Source of the DNA: Tragulus kanchil
Taxonomy: Eukaryota; Chordata; Mammalia; Artiodactyla; Tragulidae
Length of the DNA stretch: 64,000 bases
Assembly (NCBI GenBank): GCA_022376925.1
Contig: JAIOJX010000032.1
Span: 201,186,939 to 201,250,938 of the forward strand
Direction of reading: 5' to 3'
Every line of letters starts with the position of its first letter. Within the stretch, counting starts at the first letter, position 1. The notes below the pieces were generated by a model that had not been told where the DNA came from, ran no database searches, and worked only from the letters and a program-made list of their open reading frames with translations. Positions 1 through 11,659 of this stretch are shown here, in pieces. The translations under genes and the position numbers were made by a program.

Positions 1-1548
1 GGTTTGATGGATGTGTAAATTTCCATCTCCTCCATACATGTGTCACTTTTCAGAGAGAAAAAATCTTTATTGGCGTTAGCACATTTATGAGTTTAAATAA
101 AAACAAATACATCTCTATTGACTGTAGTCATTATGCTTGGTTTCAAGCAATGTAAGTGCTTCAAATAAAAATAGATTGGTCAGAGTGAGTGTGCATCAGT
201 TCCAATAATGATGCGGCCAGTTTCCATAGCATATGTGTTTCAGTTAATGTTCCCCTGGCTTGCAAGAGAGGAAGCACGTTGCTCGCATGGAGCTTTTAGG
301 CTCCATTTTCTGTCTAAATGCTCTGGGTAGGTGTGAATGTTTATTAGTGTCATGAAATGCACCTGGCAGGCAAAATCTGGCCTTTGTAGAAGAGACCAGA
401 GTACAATTGCTGAGAATGGGCCAGACTAGGCAGAAAGTGCAAGTCCTGTGACATGTGAACCCAGCACCAAACCATTAAGTGTGTCCACAGTACCTATGGC
501 ATGCCTGTCACCCAAGCAAGGGCCAACCTAGGACTGAATATTTAGAATGATTTATTTAAGCATGTCTCCTGAATGGGGTTGCAGCTCATGAAAGGGAGGG
601 TATCTCCCTATTTTGATCATCACAAATTCTCTAGTCAGGTTAAAGGAATGGGCCTGGGTATCAGACAATTGGGATTCAAATCCCAGCTCCACCATTTAAA
701 CAGTAAGCAAACATTTATGGAGTACCAACTGTAAACCAGAACTTTTTCAAGGTGCTGAAGCTACACTGTTTCTATGAAGTCTTAAACCCTGGGATCTAAG
801 AAATGCACGCGTCCTGGCATAGAGCTCCTAAAACCGTTTAGCATACAAAAAGTCCTAAGTGTTCTTTTGTATGCTAATGAGGTGGCTGGTCGCTGGATTT
901 TCCTGAATGGCCTCAGGATAGGGAATAGTTGTCAAGGGAACCCACTGCGTGATTACAGAGTTGGAATTTTAGCTCCACCCACTCATCCTCAGACCTCCAG
1001 GGAAGTGAGTGGGACTTATCATTGATAGCCAATGATTTAATCAATCATGCCTAAGTAAGGAAGCTTCCAGAAAGGTCCCAAAAGTACTGGCATCCAGGGT
1101 GGTGAACTCTTGAATTGTCCAAGAGGGTGATGTGTCTTGAGAGGGTATGAAAACATTGCACCCCTCTACCACACCTTGCCCTGTACATCTCTTCCATCTG
1201 GCTGTTTCTGAGTAGTATTCTTTTATGGTAAACTGGTAATCTAGCAAGCAATCTGGTTTCCTGAGTTCTTGACCCATTCTAGTTCATTACTGAGACAGAA
1301 GAAGGAGCTCTAAGGACCTCCAATTTATAGCTAGACAATCAGAAGTAAGGTGACAACTTGGACTTGTGATTGGCATCTGAAGTCGGAGCAGTCTTGCAGG
1401 ACTGCACCCTCATGTGGGATCCAATGCTATCTCCCGATAGTGTCAGAATGAGTTAAAATGTAGAACAACCAGCTAGCTTTGTAGAATTGCTTGGTGTGAG
1501 AACAAAACACCCACACAAGTGGTGTCAGAGTAAGGTACTGAGAGTAGT
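1..1548. other. Unassigned intergenic sequence
   Basis: No coding potential or young repeat is visible. A short stretch near 645-705 (unspecific text about a patterned 'GATTCAAATCCCAGCTCC' core) resembles an old MIR in plus orientation. The rest is AT-leaning single-copy-looking sequence that I cannot assign. Confidence 0.6.
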
Positions 1549-1962
1549 CCTGTGAATCCTAAGGAAACAGAGCCTTTTCCTTTCACCCCAATACCTACAG
1601 ATACTATCTTATTTCAAATAAAGTCTTTGCAGATGTAACCAAGTTAGAATAAGAGCATATTAATTAGAGTGGCTTTCATGTTCAGCGACTAATGTCCTTA
1701 TAGGAAAAGAAGGACTTGGAGATAGAGAGAAGGAGGAAGGCCATGTGAAATAGAAGCAGAAATTAGAATGATGCAGCTATAAGCCAAGGAAAGTCAAGGA
1801 TGCCAGCAAGCACTAGAAGCTAAGAAGCAAGGAAAGATGCTTCCCTAGAGCCTTCACACGGAGCATTGTTCTTGCCAACAACTTGATTTCAGACTTTCAG
1901 CTTCAAAACTGTGAGGGAATAAATTTATGTTTTTGTGGTAATTTGTCATGGCAGCCCAAGAA
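1549..1962 (+). repeat. Old MLT1-like MaLR LTR
   Basis: The stretch follows the familiar MLT1 order: TGTGAATCCTAAGG-like start, AAATAAAGTCTTTGCAGATG, GTCCTTATAGGAAAAGAAGG, GGCCATGTGAA, ATGCAGCTATAAGCCAAGGA, AACTTGATTTCAGACTTTC, GTGAGGGAATAAATTTATG, GTAATTTGTCATGGCAGCCC. This is a solitary, decayed long terminal repeat of an ancient mammalian ERVL-MaLR element with no coding content. The family was recognised from memory; an alignment to Dfam would settle the subfamily. Confidence 0.65.
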
Positions 1963-2254
1963 AACACATACACATGGAGTATAAAAGTGGATGAACACAT
2001 GCTTCTTCCTTGCCTACACTGGACCAGGGGTCCTGGCCTATATTTTATATGGCTTCTCAGATGTCTCATGTTGTCTATCTCCCAAACACTCAGCTGTAAC
2101 CAACTCAGTAATACATCCTTGTTGGGGCTCTCCCTCCTCCCTTGTTTCGCTTTTTCTGTTCTTAACTCCTGCCCCCTGGGATCACTCCTCAATAGAGCAC
2201 CCTCACATGAACTATTTGTCTCAGGTTCTGCTTTCTAGGAAATCCAGGTTAAGA

Positions 2255-2330
2255 TAGCTGATACCTGGGAGGCATATGCTTGGCATTCAATAAATGTGTG
2301 TTGATTGAATAAATGAATGAAGATATGTAA
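2255..2330 (+). repeat. L2-like 3' end fragment
   Basis: The stretch around GGCATTCAATAAATGTGTG and TTGAATAAATGAATGAA has the usual ending of an L2/MIR 3' tail. It is short and old. Confidence 0.4.
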
Positions 2331-2351
2331 GAACACTCAATCCTGCCCTCA

Positions 2352-2552
2352 GTGCTTCCTAAGTGGCTCAGTGGTAAACAATCCACCTGCCAAGCAGGAG
2401 ACTCAGGTTCGATCCTTGGGCTGGAAAGATCCCCTGGAAAAGGAAATGGCAACCACTCCAATATTCTTGCCTGGGAAATCCCATGGGCAGAGCAGGCTAT
2501 AGTCCATGGGGTCGCAAAAGAGTCAAACATGACTTAGTGACTAAATGACAGC
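2352..2552 (+). mobile_element. Bov-tA SINE (tRNA-Glu head plus Bov-A body)
   Basis: The head has an A box (TGGCTCAGTGG) and a B box (GGTTCGATCC). It is followed by the Bov-A body with GGAAATGGCAACCACTCCA, TATTCTTGCCTGGGAAATC and a GTCGCAAAAGAGTC end. It is flanked by a perfect 14-bp target-site duplication, CAATCCTGCCCTCA, at 2338-2351 and 2553-2566, so the boundaries are well defined. This element type is diagnostic of ruminants. Confidence 0.93.
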
Positions 2553-2566
2553 CAATCCTGCCCTCA

Positions 2567-3179
2567 AGAGACTTTAAATTAGAGGAAATACACACAGAAA
2601 CACAATATAAAGAAATAAATTATAGAGGCATTTGGAGGACAAAGGAGAACTTGAAATTCCCAGCTGCCTGATAGAGCAAGGTGGTGGGTAGGACAGTTAT
2701 TTCTAATATTTTCTACAGCATTGAGCCCTGGTGCCTTCACACACATATTAGTCAGGGTTCTTGATTGCAAACAACAGAATACACTCTGATTCTGAAGAAT
2801 AGCAATTTGGTAAAGGATACTAGAGAGCTCATAGAATTTCCAAGAGGAGCAATCTCTGAAGAACAGTATCTAATCACATCCTAAATGTTTCTCTAGGGAA
2901 TAAAATGTCAGGAGAAAAATAACAGCCACAAATCAGATTCTATTGGTTGTAATCTAGAAAATTCAGAAAATCCACTGGGTGGCCTTGGTCTTGAGGAAAT
3001 CACCCTAATCCATGGATGAGCCGAAGAGAGGGAAATGAATCACCCAAATCCCACCACCTGGGGGACCTGTTCTAAAACTCCAGGCCCTCAGGGTAAGCTA
3101 ATTCCAGTCTCTTTTCCAGGGCTTTCCAATGTTACTATAATGTTTGAAGCTTTCATATGTGCTAAGTAGCTAAACCAAG
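2567..3179. other. Unassigned sequence, probably old repeat remnants
   Basis: No gene is visible. TTAGTCAGGGTTCTTGATTG near 2750 resembles the start of an old mammalian interspersed repeat, but I cannot name the family. Confidence 0.4.
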
Positions 3180-3645
3180 ATTGCAATCAGGGTCCTTGAT
3201 GCTCAGACCCTTGATGTGGTTTGTGAAGGAGCAGAGGGAACGTTGCTAAGCTTGTTAGAAATGCAAAGTGTGGGGCTCCAACCCAGTGTGGCTGAGTCAA
3301 AATCCAAGGCTTAATAGGATCCTGGGCTGGTCTCTGTGCACATCAAAGTTTGAGATGCACTAGTCTGCTCAGTCTGGTGGTCCTCAAATTTAGCTACCTA
3401 TAATCATTACGTACCCCAGAACTTTCAAAAATGTAGATTTCCAGGCTCCACCCCAGATGAGAGGTGGTCCGGGTCACTGTGTTTTTATTTTTAATTTTCT
3501 TAGAGATTCTTTTGATCACCTAGGTTTAGGAACTGCCACGCTCTCGTATACAGCCCTTGTCCCTCAGCATCCCACTGGCAATCAGCATGGTGGCAATGCC
3601 AGGAAGGCCAGGAAACCACCACTCTTGGAAATCACCTGGTGAAAC
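3180..3645 (+). repeat. One or two MER5A-like DNA transposon remnants
   Basis: The part at 3240-3370 shows the MER5A pattern TTGTTAGAAATGCA...GGGGCTCCAACCC...TTTGAGATGCACTAG. A second similar unit follows at about 3375-3530 with GTGGTCCTCAAATTTAG and GATTTCCAGGCTCCACCCC. These are non-autonomous hAT-Charlie fossils without coding capacity. Confidence 0.55.
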
Positions 3646-3790
3646 TGACAAATGTGCAGAATGCTGGTCTCACCTCCAAAGATTCAGGTTTCAAAGAGTC
3701 TAGACAGAGCCATCATAAGACTGTAGGAAACCCTGGGTACTGTTACCAGGGACTCCAGCTCACCTCATAAGGAGCATAATAAAAGCCATC

Positions 3791-5989
3791 TTCCTCTCAC
3801 TATAAATATAAATGATATGTAACTATGTGAGAGTGAACTGACTTGTGGTTGATGAATTGACATAGCTATATTTTCTAGACATTTAATTAAACATTTATTA
3901 ATTCTGATTTTGCAATTTTCTTTTTATATATTGTGGCCAATATTTTTCCTCCTTGGGGTTCACATGTTTATAAAAGCCCCTGAAGAGCTTATAAGCTTTT
4001 CCATCACTGTGCCTAAAGTGCTGAATGAATATAATGATAATGTGTCTAGAAGAGTTCAGTTCTGTGCAGCTGCCCAGTGGTGTCTGACTCTTTGTAACCC
4101 CATGGAATGCAGCACGCCAGGCAACCCTGCTCTTCACTATCTCCCAGAGCTCTTCCAAACTCATGTCCATTAAGTTGGTGATACCATCCAACCATCTCAT
4201 CCTCTGACGTCCCCTTCTCCTTCTTCCTGAGTAAGGGCTCAGGACTCTTACATTTTAATGAGTACACCAGCGTGACCCTAGAGGTGGTCCTCAGATCAAT
4301 CCCTGACCACTGGCCTTCAGAGAAGTGAGGGTGATCTCCAGGATGAGCCTGCATTACCACTAGCTGGGAAGGGATGACAAAAGCTCTGCTGACCATGAGG
4401 AATATCCCATGACTCTAGAGAAGCCTCCTGATCAGGCATATACCCATAAAGGTCACCTAATATAAATAACATGGCATGCAGGGAATGCTGAACCCTCCCA
4501 TGCTATTTAACATTGCTCAGACTGTCTCCAGAACCATAGTTGAGGCCCTGTTACTCTTCAGTCACTCGATCGTGTCGGCTCTTTGCAACCCCATGGACTG
4601 CAGCACACCAGGCTTCCCTGTCCTTCAGTATCTCCCTGAGTTTGCTCAAACTCGTGTCCATTGAGTCAGTGATGCCATCCAACCATCTCATCCTCTGTCA
4701 CTCCATTCTCCTCTTGCCCTCAATCTTTTCCAAGATCAAGGTCTTTTCCAGTGAGTCAGTTCCTCACATCAAGTGGCCAAACTATTAGAACTACTGCTTA
4801 AGCATCAGTCCTTCCAATGAATATTCGGGTTGATTTCCTTTAGGATTGACTGGTTTGATCTTCTTGCCATCCAAGAGATTCTTAAGAGTCTTCCTCTACT
4901 ATAAATTAAATGATATGTAACTATGTGAGAGTGAACTGACTTGGTTGATGAATTGACATAGCTATATTTTCTAGACATTTAATTAAACATTTATTAATTC
5001 TGATTTTGCAATTTTCTTTTTATATATTGTGGCCAATATTTTTCCTCCTTGGGGTTCACATGTTTATAAAAGCCCCTGAAGAGCTTATAAGCTTTTCCAT
5101 CACTGTGCCTAAAGTGCTGAATGAATATAATGATAATGTGTCTAGAAGAGTTCAGTTCTGTGCAGCTGCCCAGTGGTGTCTGACTCTTTGTAACCCCATG
5201 GAATGCAGCACGCCAGGCAACCCTGCTCTTCACTATCTCCCAGAGCTCTTCCAAACTCATGTCCATTAAGTTGGTGATACCATCCAACCATCTCATCCTC
5301 TGACGTCCCCTTCTCCTTCTTCCTGAGTAAGGGCTCAGGACTCTTACATTTTAATGAGTACACCAGCGTGACCCTAGAGGTGGTCCTCAGATCAATCCCT
5401 GACCACTGGCCTTCAGAGAAGTGAGGGTGATCTCCAGGATGAGCCTGCATTACCACTAGCTGGGAAGGGATGACAAAAGCTCTGCTGACCATGAGGAATA
5501 TCCCATGACTCTAGAGAAGCCTCCTGATCAGGCATATACCCATAAAGGTCACCTAATATAAATAACATGGCATGCAGGGAATGCTGAACCCTCCCATGCT
5601 ATTTAACATTGCTCAGACTGTCTCCAGAACCATAGTTGAGGCCCTGTTACTCTTCAGTCACTCGATCGTGTCGGCTCTTTGCAACCCCATGGACTGCAGC
5701 ACACCAGGCTTCCCTGTCCTTCAGTATCTCCCTGAGTTTGCTCAAACTCGTGTCCATTGAGTCAGTGATGCCATCCAACCATCTCATCCTCTGTCACTCC
5801 ATTCTCCTCTTGCCCTCAATCTTTTCCAAGATCAAGGTCTTTTCCAGTGAGTCAGTTCCTCACATCAAGTGGCCAAACTATTAGAACTACTGCTTAAGCA
5901 TCAGTCCTTCCAATGAATATTCGGGGTTGATTTCCTTTAGGATTGACTGGTTTGATCTTCTTGCCATCCAAGAGATTCTTAAGAGTCTT
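3791..5989. repeat. Direct tandem duplication 1, period 1096 bp
   Basis: Copy A is about 3791-4892 and copy B about 4890-5989. They are nearly identical. The differences sit mainly at the left edge (TATAAATATAAATG versus ATAAATTAAATG; TTGTGGTTG versus TTGGTTG) and in one G run (ATTCGGGTTG at about 4824 versus ATTCGGGGTTG). Copy A breaks off inside a BovB fragment that continues normally only after copy B, as expected if one true segment had been written twice. I judge this an assembly duplicate. Confidence 0.9.
4050..4892 (-). mobile_element. BovB LINE 3' fragments (copy A of duplication 1)
   Basis: Minus-strand translation near 4050-4200 gives [13 protein letters not shown] and [14 protein letters not shown], the C-terminal end of the BovB (RTE) reverse transcriptase ORF. 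A second BovB 3' end begins at about 4545 and runs to the copy edge at 4892. The roughly 300 bp between the two is not recognisably BovB. The coding frames are broken. Confidence 0.85.
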
Positions 5990-6267
5990 CTGCAGCATCA
6001 CAGTTTGAAAGCAGCAGTTCTTTGGAGCTCAGCCTTCTTATGATACAGCTCTCACATCTCTACATGACTACTGGAAAAACCATAGCTTTGACTATATGGA
6101 CCTTTGTTGGCAAAATGATGTCTCTGCTTTTTAATATACTGTCTAGGTTTGTCATAGCTTTTCTTCCAAGGAGCAAGTGCCTTTTAATTTCGTGGCTGCA
6201 GTCACCATCCACAGTGATTTTGGAGCCCAAGAAAATGAAATCTGACACTGGTCCCTTTACCATCTGA
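5146..6267 (-). mobile_element. BovB LINE 3' fragments (copy B, continuing rightward)
   Basis: The segments at 5146-5331 and 5641-5988 repeat the fragments in copy A. From 5989 to 6267 the second fragment continues upstream in BovB: the minus strand encodes FIFLGSKITVDGDCSHEIK, LLLGRKAMTNLDSILKSRD and LPTKVHIVKAMVFPVVM, typical RTE reverse-transcriptase C-terminal sequence. It is a 5'-truncated dead copy. Confidence 0.9.
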
Positions 6268-7192
6268 GCCACCATGAAGCCCAACTGAGTCCCTATACAC
6301 TAGGAAAACCCAGCTAAACTTGAAAGGATCAGTAATAAAGCACATAAGTGAACCAGTGTAGGAAATAGGATTATTGAGTTGGAAAAAAGCAGGCCAGATG
6401 ATGACCCATGATAGTGGGTGAATGGTGAATGATCATATGGGCATGAAGCCTTTCTACCTGAGCCTGGGCATCTGGACTGGACAAGGAGCCCAGCAGGGCA
6501 GGCCTGCCAGAGCCTGTTTGTGAGGTCTGAGGATCTTTCTGGGAGATCTTGAACTCCATAGAAGCCCAGGGTAAGGAAAGAGGGATGAAGCTAGACAGGT
6601 TCTCAGACCTAGTCCCAACTAGTCCTCAAGGGGGCCAGATCTCAAGTCTGGGGTGGTGCTTGGGATGCTGGAAATAAAAAGTGAGGAGAGACATCTCAAG
6701 AAAAGAGCTGAGATCAGAGCAGATGTGGAATGGCTTTAAGACACTTATCTCCTAGCTGAGCGTGACCCTCAAATTATAATACATTCAAAGAAATTCTCTG
6801 CCTTGGCCCTACTCCCACCAAGGCATGCTTCTGCACAGAATGGGGGCCAGCCTTGATGTCCCAAGAACTTCAGAGAAAGGATAGACAATCCTGGAGAGAG
6901 ACCTAGGGGAGGGTGGCAGTATCCACCTGGTGGGGGAAGAGCCTGAGGACTCAGGGAACCAGAACAACAGCTGCAGAGCCCCAAGGCTGCAGACCAGCTC
7001 TAACACCACAGCTTGAGACCCCCACCCTCAGGCTTTCCCAGACGTGTCAGGGATGGAGGGGCTCTGCAGAGCTGAGGTCTTGGGTAACAGGTAAAGTCAA
7101 GCGGCAGGAAAGGAAACAGGTCATGGCCCTCCACGTGAACTTCAAGCACTCTCATACCCTCAAGGCCTGGGAAATAGGTCACCAGGGTTAAC
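6268..7192. other. Non-repeat part of duplicated block 2
   Basis: GC-moderate sequence without a recognisable gene or repeat. Short open frames on both strands have no known domain; one minus-strand frame differs between the two copies because of the G-run indel, which argues against coding. The same sequence recurs at 7364-8290. Confidence 0.6.
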
Positions 7193-7221
7193 AAGTGAAA
7201 CAGGTCAAATGGGCCCTTCCA

Positions 7222-7363
7222 GCTTTTTAATATACTGTCTAGGTTTGTCATAGCTTTTCTTCCAAGGAGCAAGTGCCTTTTAATTTCGTGGCTGCAGTCA
7301 CCATCCACAGTGATTTTGGAGCCCAAGAAAATGAAATCTGACACTGGTCCCTTTACCATCTGA
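7222..7363 (-). mobile_element. Truncated BovB piece at start of copy B
   Basis: This repeats 6126-6267 (SKITVDGDCSHEIK and LLLGRKAMTNLDSILKS on the minus strand) but is joined on its left to unrelated DNA (GGGCCCTTCCA), so it has no element boundary there. Confidence 0.88.
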
Positions 7364-8269
7364 GCCACCATGAAGCCCAACTGAGTCCCTATACACTAGG
7401 AAAACCCAGCTAAACTTGAAAGGATCAGTAATAAAGCACATAAGTGAACCAGTGTAGGAAATAGGATTATTGAGTTGGAAAAAAGCAGGCCAGATGATGA
7501 CCCATGATAGTGGGTGAATGGTGAATGATCATATGGGCATGAAGCCTTTCTACCTGAGCCTGGGCATCTGGACTGGACAAGGAGCCCAGCAGGGCAGGCC
7601 TGCCAGAGCCTGTTTGTGAGGTCTGAGGATCTTTCTGGGAGATCTTGAACTCCATAGAAGCCCAGGGTAAGGAAAGAGGGATGAAGCTAGACAGGTTCTC
7701 AGACCTAGTCCCAACTAGTCCTCAAGGGGGCCAGATCTCAAGTCTGGGGTGGTGCTTGGGATGCTGGAAATAAAAAGTGAGGAGAGACATCTCAAGAAAA
7801 GAGCTGAGATCAGAGCAGATGTGGAATGGCTTTAAGACACTTATCTCCTAGCTGAGCGTGACCCTCAAATTATAATACATTCAAAGAAATTCTCTGCCTT
7901 GGCCCTACTCCCACCAAGGCATGCTTCTGCACAGAATGGGGGCCAGCCTTGATGTCCCAAGAACTTCAGAGAAAGGATAGACAATCCTGGAGAGAGACCT
8001 AGGGGAGGGTGGCAGTATCCACCTGGTGGGGGAAGAGCCTGAGGACTCAGGGGAACCAGAACAACAGCTGCAGAGCCCCAAGGCTGCAGACCAGCTCTAA
8101 CACCACAGCTTGAGACCCCCACCCTCAGGCTTTCCCAGACGTGTCAGGGATGGAGGGGCTCTGCAGAGCTGAGGTCTTGGGTAACAGGTAAAGTCAAGCG
8201 GCAGGAAAGGAAACAGGTCATGGCCCTCCACGTGAACTTCAAGCACTCTCATACCCTCAAGGCCTGGGA

Positions 8270-10393
8270 AATAGGTCACCAGGGTTAACAGTGGGTGGTA
8301 GTGACCAGATGGCTATCACCGGATCAAACAAGAAGCTTACAGGCGCTGACCTTGATCCTTTCCTGAATGGCAGACGCCCTGGGTACCTCAAATAGCATAG
8401 TCACAGAGTCTATAGACTTGAACAAAATCAAGATGGAAAGGAAGCAATCAACACTTACCCTACTGGCAGCTACAGATGCAGCTGTAGCTGGGTGATTAAT
8501 TCAACTTATCCTTCCCACATGTCCAAAAAGAGGCATTGTTATCCTCGTTCTCAAGGATGGAAACAGGCACAGAGAGATTTCACCTCTTGCTCAAGGTCAC
8601 ACAGCCAGGATGCACAGGAGCTTGTATTTGAACCCACTCTGGTTCCACTCCAGAGCACAGGGTCCTCTGCCTGTGCTGTCTGCGCAGCACTGCAGGCAGC
8701 ACTAATGAAAAAGACAGAAGCGGGTCCTGCTGGGAACACCTGGTCTTTGGGGCGAGAAAGGAACTGTGTCCATAAAGCCCTACTAACATTATACCAAGAG
8801 AAACTCACTCTCCGTTCCAGCGCCTATGCTGAGTGGCTCAGAGATCAGGAGACGAGAACATTCTACATTCCACTTTCTATCCACAGCCTATGGAGCTCCC
8901 AAGGAGCCACTGCCTACTTCTCTCTGCCAGACCCTGCCCCAGGGACCCATGAGCCCCAGTGCCCAATGGATTGGTTATGCCAGCTGCCCAGAGAGTAAAA
9001 GGCAGTGCCCTGCAATGACACCAGACACCCTGCCCTCCATGCAGCATTATTCTGCATCCCTTCTCCACCCCCAAAGCACACACAATACCACTGACCCCAT
9101 GCTTGGCTTCTGTCACCACTCTGGCTTCAGGACTGCAGGGCCCTGCAGCCATGGGAACAGATGTTCCCCTCGCACATGGCTGGACTTGGATCTCGGCAGT
9201 GATGGACAAGCATCATTGACCAGGGTGGACAGGCAGCTGCAGAAAAGGAGAGAGAGGCACCAACTCCCACCCCCTATCTCATCTCCACTGGCAGAACAGT
9301 TGCTGCCTCCTTCTGCAGGAAAAAAGAGAGAGGCCACAACAACAGCCCACCCAATAGGTCACCAGGGTTAACAGTGGGTGGTAGTGACCAGATGGCTATC
9401 ACCGGATCAAACAAGAAGCTTACAGGCGCTGACCTTGATCCTTTCCTGAATGGCAGACGCCCTGGGTACCTCAAATAGCATAGTCACAGAGTCTATAGAC
9501 TTGAACAAAATCAAGATGGAAAGGAAGCAATCAACACTTACCCTACTGGCAGCTACAGATGCAGCTGTAGCTGGGTGATTAATTCAACTTATCCTTCCCA
9601 CATGTCCAAAAAGAGGCATTGTTATCCTCGTTCTCAAGGATGGAAACAGGCACAGAGAGATTTCACCTCTTGCTCAAGGTCACACAGCCAGGATGCACAG
9701 GAGCTTGTATTTGAACCCACTCTGGTTCCACTCCAGAGCACAGGGTCCTCTGCCTGTGCTGTCTGCGCAGCACTGCAGGCAGCACTAATGAAAAAGACAG
9801 AAGCGGGTCCTGCTGGGAACACCTGGTCTTTGGGGCGAGAAAGGAACTGTGTCCATAAAGCCCTACTAACATTATACCAAGAGAAACTCACTCTCCGTTC
9901 CAGCGCCTATGCTGAGTGGCTCAGAGATCAGGAGACGAGAACATTCTACATTCCACTTTCTATCCACAGCCTATGGAGCTCCCAAGGAGCCACTGCCTAC
10001 TTCTCTCTGCCAGACCCTGCCCCAGGGACCCATGAGCCCCAGTGCCCAATGGATTGGTTATGCCAGCTGCCCAGAGAGTAAAAGGCAGTGCCCTGCAATG
10101 ACACCAGACACCCTGCCCTCCATGCAGCATTATTCTGCATCCCTTCTCCACCCCCAAAGCACACACAATACCACTGACCCCATGCTTGGCTTCTGTCACC
10201 ACTCTGGCTTCAGGACTGCAGGGCCCTGCAGCCATGGGAACAGATGTTCCCCTCGCACATGGCTGGACTTGGATCTCGGCAGTGATGGACAAGCATCATT
10301 GACCAGGGTGGACAGGCAGCTGCAGAAAAGGAGAGAGAGGCACCAACTCCCACCCCCTATCTCATCTCCACTGGCAGAACAGTTGCTGCCTCC
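8270..10393. repeat. Direct tandem duplication 3, period 1083 bp
   Basis: Copy A is 8270-9310 and copy B 9353-10393, separated by a 42-bp unmatched spacer (9311-9352). The first ~21 bp of copy A (AATAGGTCACCAGGGTTAACA) is also the end of copy B of duplication 2, so this short string occurs three times (about 7172, 8270 and 9353) and stitches two duplications together. The content is non-repetitive apart from one MIR per copy. Confidence 0.93.
8500..8650 (-). repeat. MIR SINE fragment
   Basis: GGCATTGTTATCCTCGTTCT, GGAAACAGGCACAGAGAG and GCTCAAGGTCACACAGCCAGG give the reverse-oriented MIR core order. It is repeated at 9583-9733 by duplication 3. Confidence 0.75.
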
Positions 10394-10811
10394 CTTCTGA
10401 GGGAGGAGAGGGCAAGGACACCTCAGACAGCTGTGCATGCCCACTCCGCTCCCTCCTCACCTCTGTTCCCCTACAGAGTGCCCACAAAGCAACAGAGGCC
10501 CAGCTGCCAGCCAGCACCACCATGCTTGCCCTGTTGCCTCTCTCCCCTCCCCTCCCCTTCACGGAACGTCTCTCAGTGCTTTTTCTGCTATGACGGAATG
10601 ACCCTTCTCTTGCTGCACCGTCATCACTGCTATGCAGATTTATTCTTGTGGTTCAAGAAAGACCATGAGCGTGTCACCAAAAGGGCGTGGAGAACAACAC
10701 AGCGGCACGTGCTGTGTCGTCCTCAATGGAAGGACTACACCTGATTTTTTTCTTTTTTTCTAAATGTACTTTATTTTCCTGTACTGCTTATACGCTTTTT
10801 TAATTCATTTT
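10394..10811. other. Unassigned sequence
   Basis: Pyrimidine-rich tract around 10530-10562 (CTCCCCTCCCCTCCCC) and a T-rich stretch near 10745. No gene or repeat is recognised. Confidence 0.5.
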
Positions 10812-10823
10812 AAAGCTAACTGG

Positions 10824-11115
10824 AGGGCTACCCTGGTGGTCCAGTGGGTAAAGAGTCTGCCTTGCAGTGCAAGGGGCACCTGGCCCCGGGCAGATCTCAC
10901 ATGCCACGGAGCAGCTGAACCTGTGTGTCCAATTACAAGCCAGCACTCTAGAGTGCGTGCGCCCAGAGCTGGTGCTCAGCAACGAGAGGCCACTACAACG
11001 GAAGGTGCGCGCATGCCAAAGAACAGAAGGATGGATGAAGATAAATATAAAAAAAGAAAAAAAGAAAAGGAGGCATGATGGGGGGAAGAAAAAATAAGTA
11101 TATATATATATATAT
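10824..11115 (+). mobile_element. Diverged tRNA-Glu SINE related to the young family
   Basis: The head reads GGGCTACCCTGGTGGTCCAG with an A box (TGGTCCAGTGG). The body shares GTGTCCAATTACAAGCCAG, GTGCGCCCAGAGCTGG, GAGAGGCCAC and GCCAAAGAACAGAAGGATGG with the young family but is divergent and has a different A-rich end. An imperfect target duplication, AAAGCTAACTGG at 10812-10823 and AAAGGTAACTGG at 11116-11127, frames it. It ends in a (TA)n run at 11098-11117. Confidence 0.8.
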
Positions 11116-11127
11116 AAAGGTAACTGG

Positions 11128-11646
11128 CATCTCCTGGCTGTGGGCCCTCCTTTGTACTGAGAATGAGGTCCCCTAGATAGGTCATTCATAATGACAAACC
11201 CTGTTCCACTGATGACCTAGGGATGGAGGGTACCCCTGGGCCTGAAATAAGACTTAATTAGAAGGTTATCGAAAGAAAGTATAAAGTAGGAGAGATCCTG
11301 AGACCCATGAGGACAAGCTGGCTGGGGGGAGGGTCAGAATCTGTATGTCATTTTTGTGTCTTATATGCATTTTTCCCTTTGATTTCCTCTGAATGCACTA
11401 AAAATCTCAAGTTTCTGCATCTTTTGGCGGCATTAAAAAGGACTCAGGAAGATGTCTGCCTGCCCTGGGGCCTGACCTTTAAAGGGAGAAACAGTACATC
11501 CCTGGGATCAGCGACCACAGGGAGCCCTCCCCCATCAAAGACAACCGACACTCAGGGAGGCCTTGAGTTACAGCATCACTCCCTACCTGCAACGTTCTCC
11601 CAACAATGCTGATGCTTTTGCTTTTGTTTTAGTAAGGATTATGAAA
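11128..11646. other. Unassigned sequence
   Basis: No gene or repeat recognised. Open frames up to about 100 codons have no known domain. Confidence 0.5.
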
Positions 11647-11659
11647 CTAGCATAGTCTT

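Larger units (their letters stand above)
6126..8290. repeat. Direct tandem duplication 2, period 1096-1098 bp
   Basis: Copy A is about 6126-7192 and copy B about 7222-8290, with a ~29-bp unmatched spacer (7193-7221). Observed differences include a G-run indel (CTCAGGGAACC at about 6950 versus CTCAGGGGAACC at about 8047). Copy B restarts in the middle of the BovB fragment, which a normal insertion would not explain. Confidence 0.92.

Noticed and set aside
3898..5492. Repeated 100-116-codon minus-strand frames as a gene family
   Set aside because: They are BovB reverse-transcriptase C-terminal remnants, present twice only because of duplication 1.
8492..10081. Pair of identical 168-codon frames at 8492-8998 and 9575-10081
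   Set aside because: They look like a duplicated gene but start in a reverse MIR and have no domain, and the duplication is one of the eleven suspected assembly duplicates.
3791..10393. Genuine segmental duplication or copy-number variant
   Set aside because: The constant period over unrelated loci, homopolymer indels, and mid-element joints without microhomology pattern point to assembly; kept as a finding to be tested with reads.
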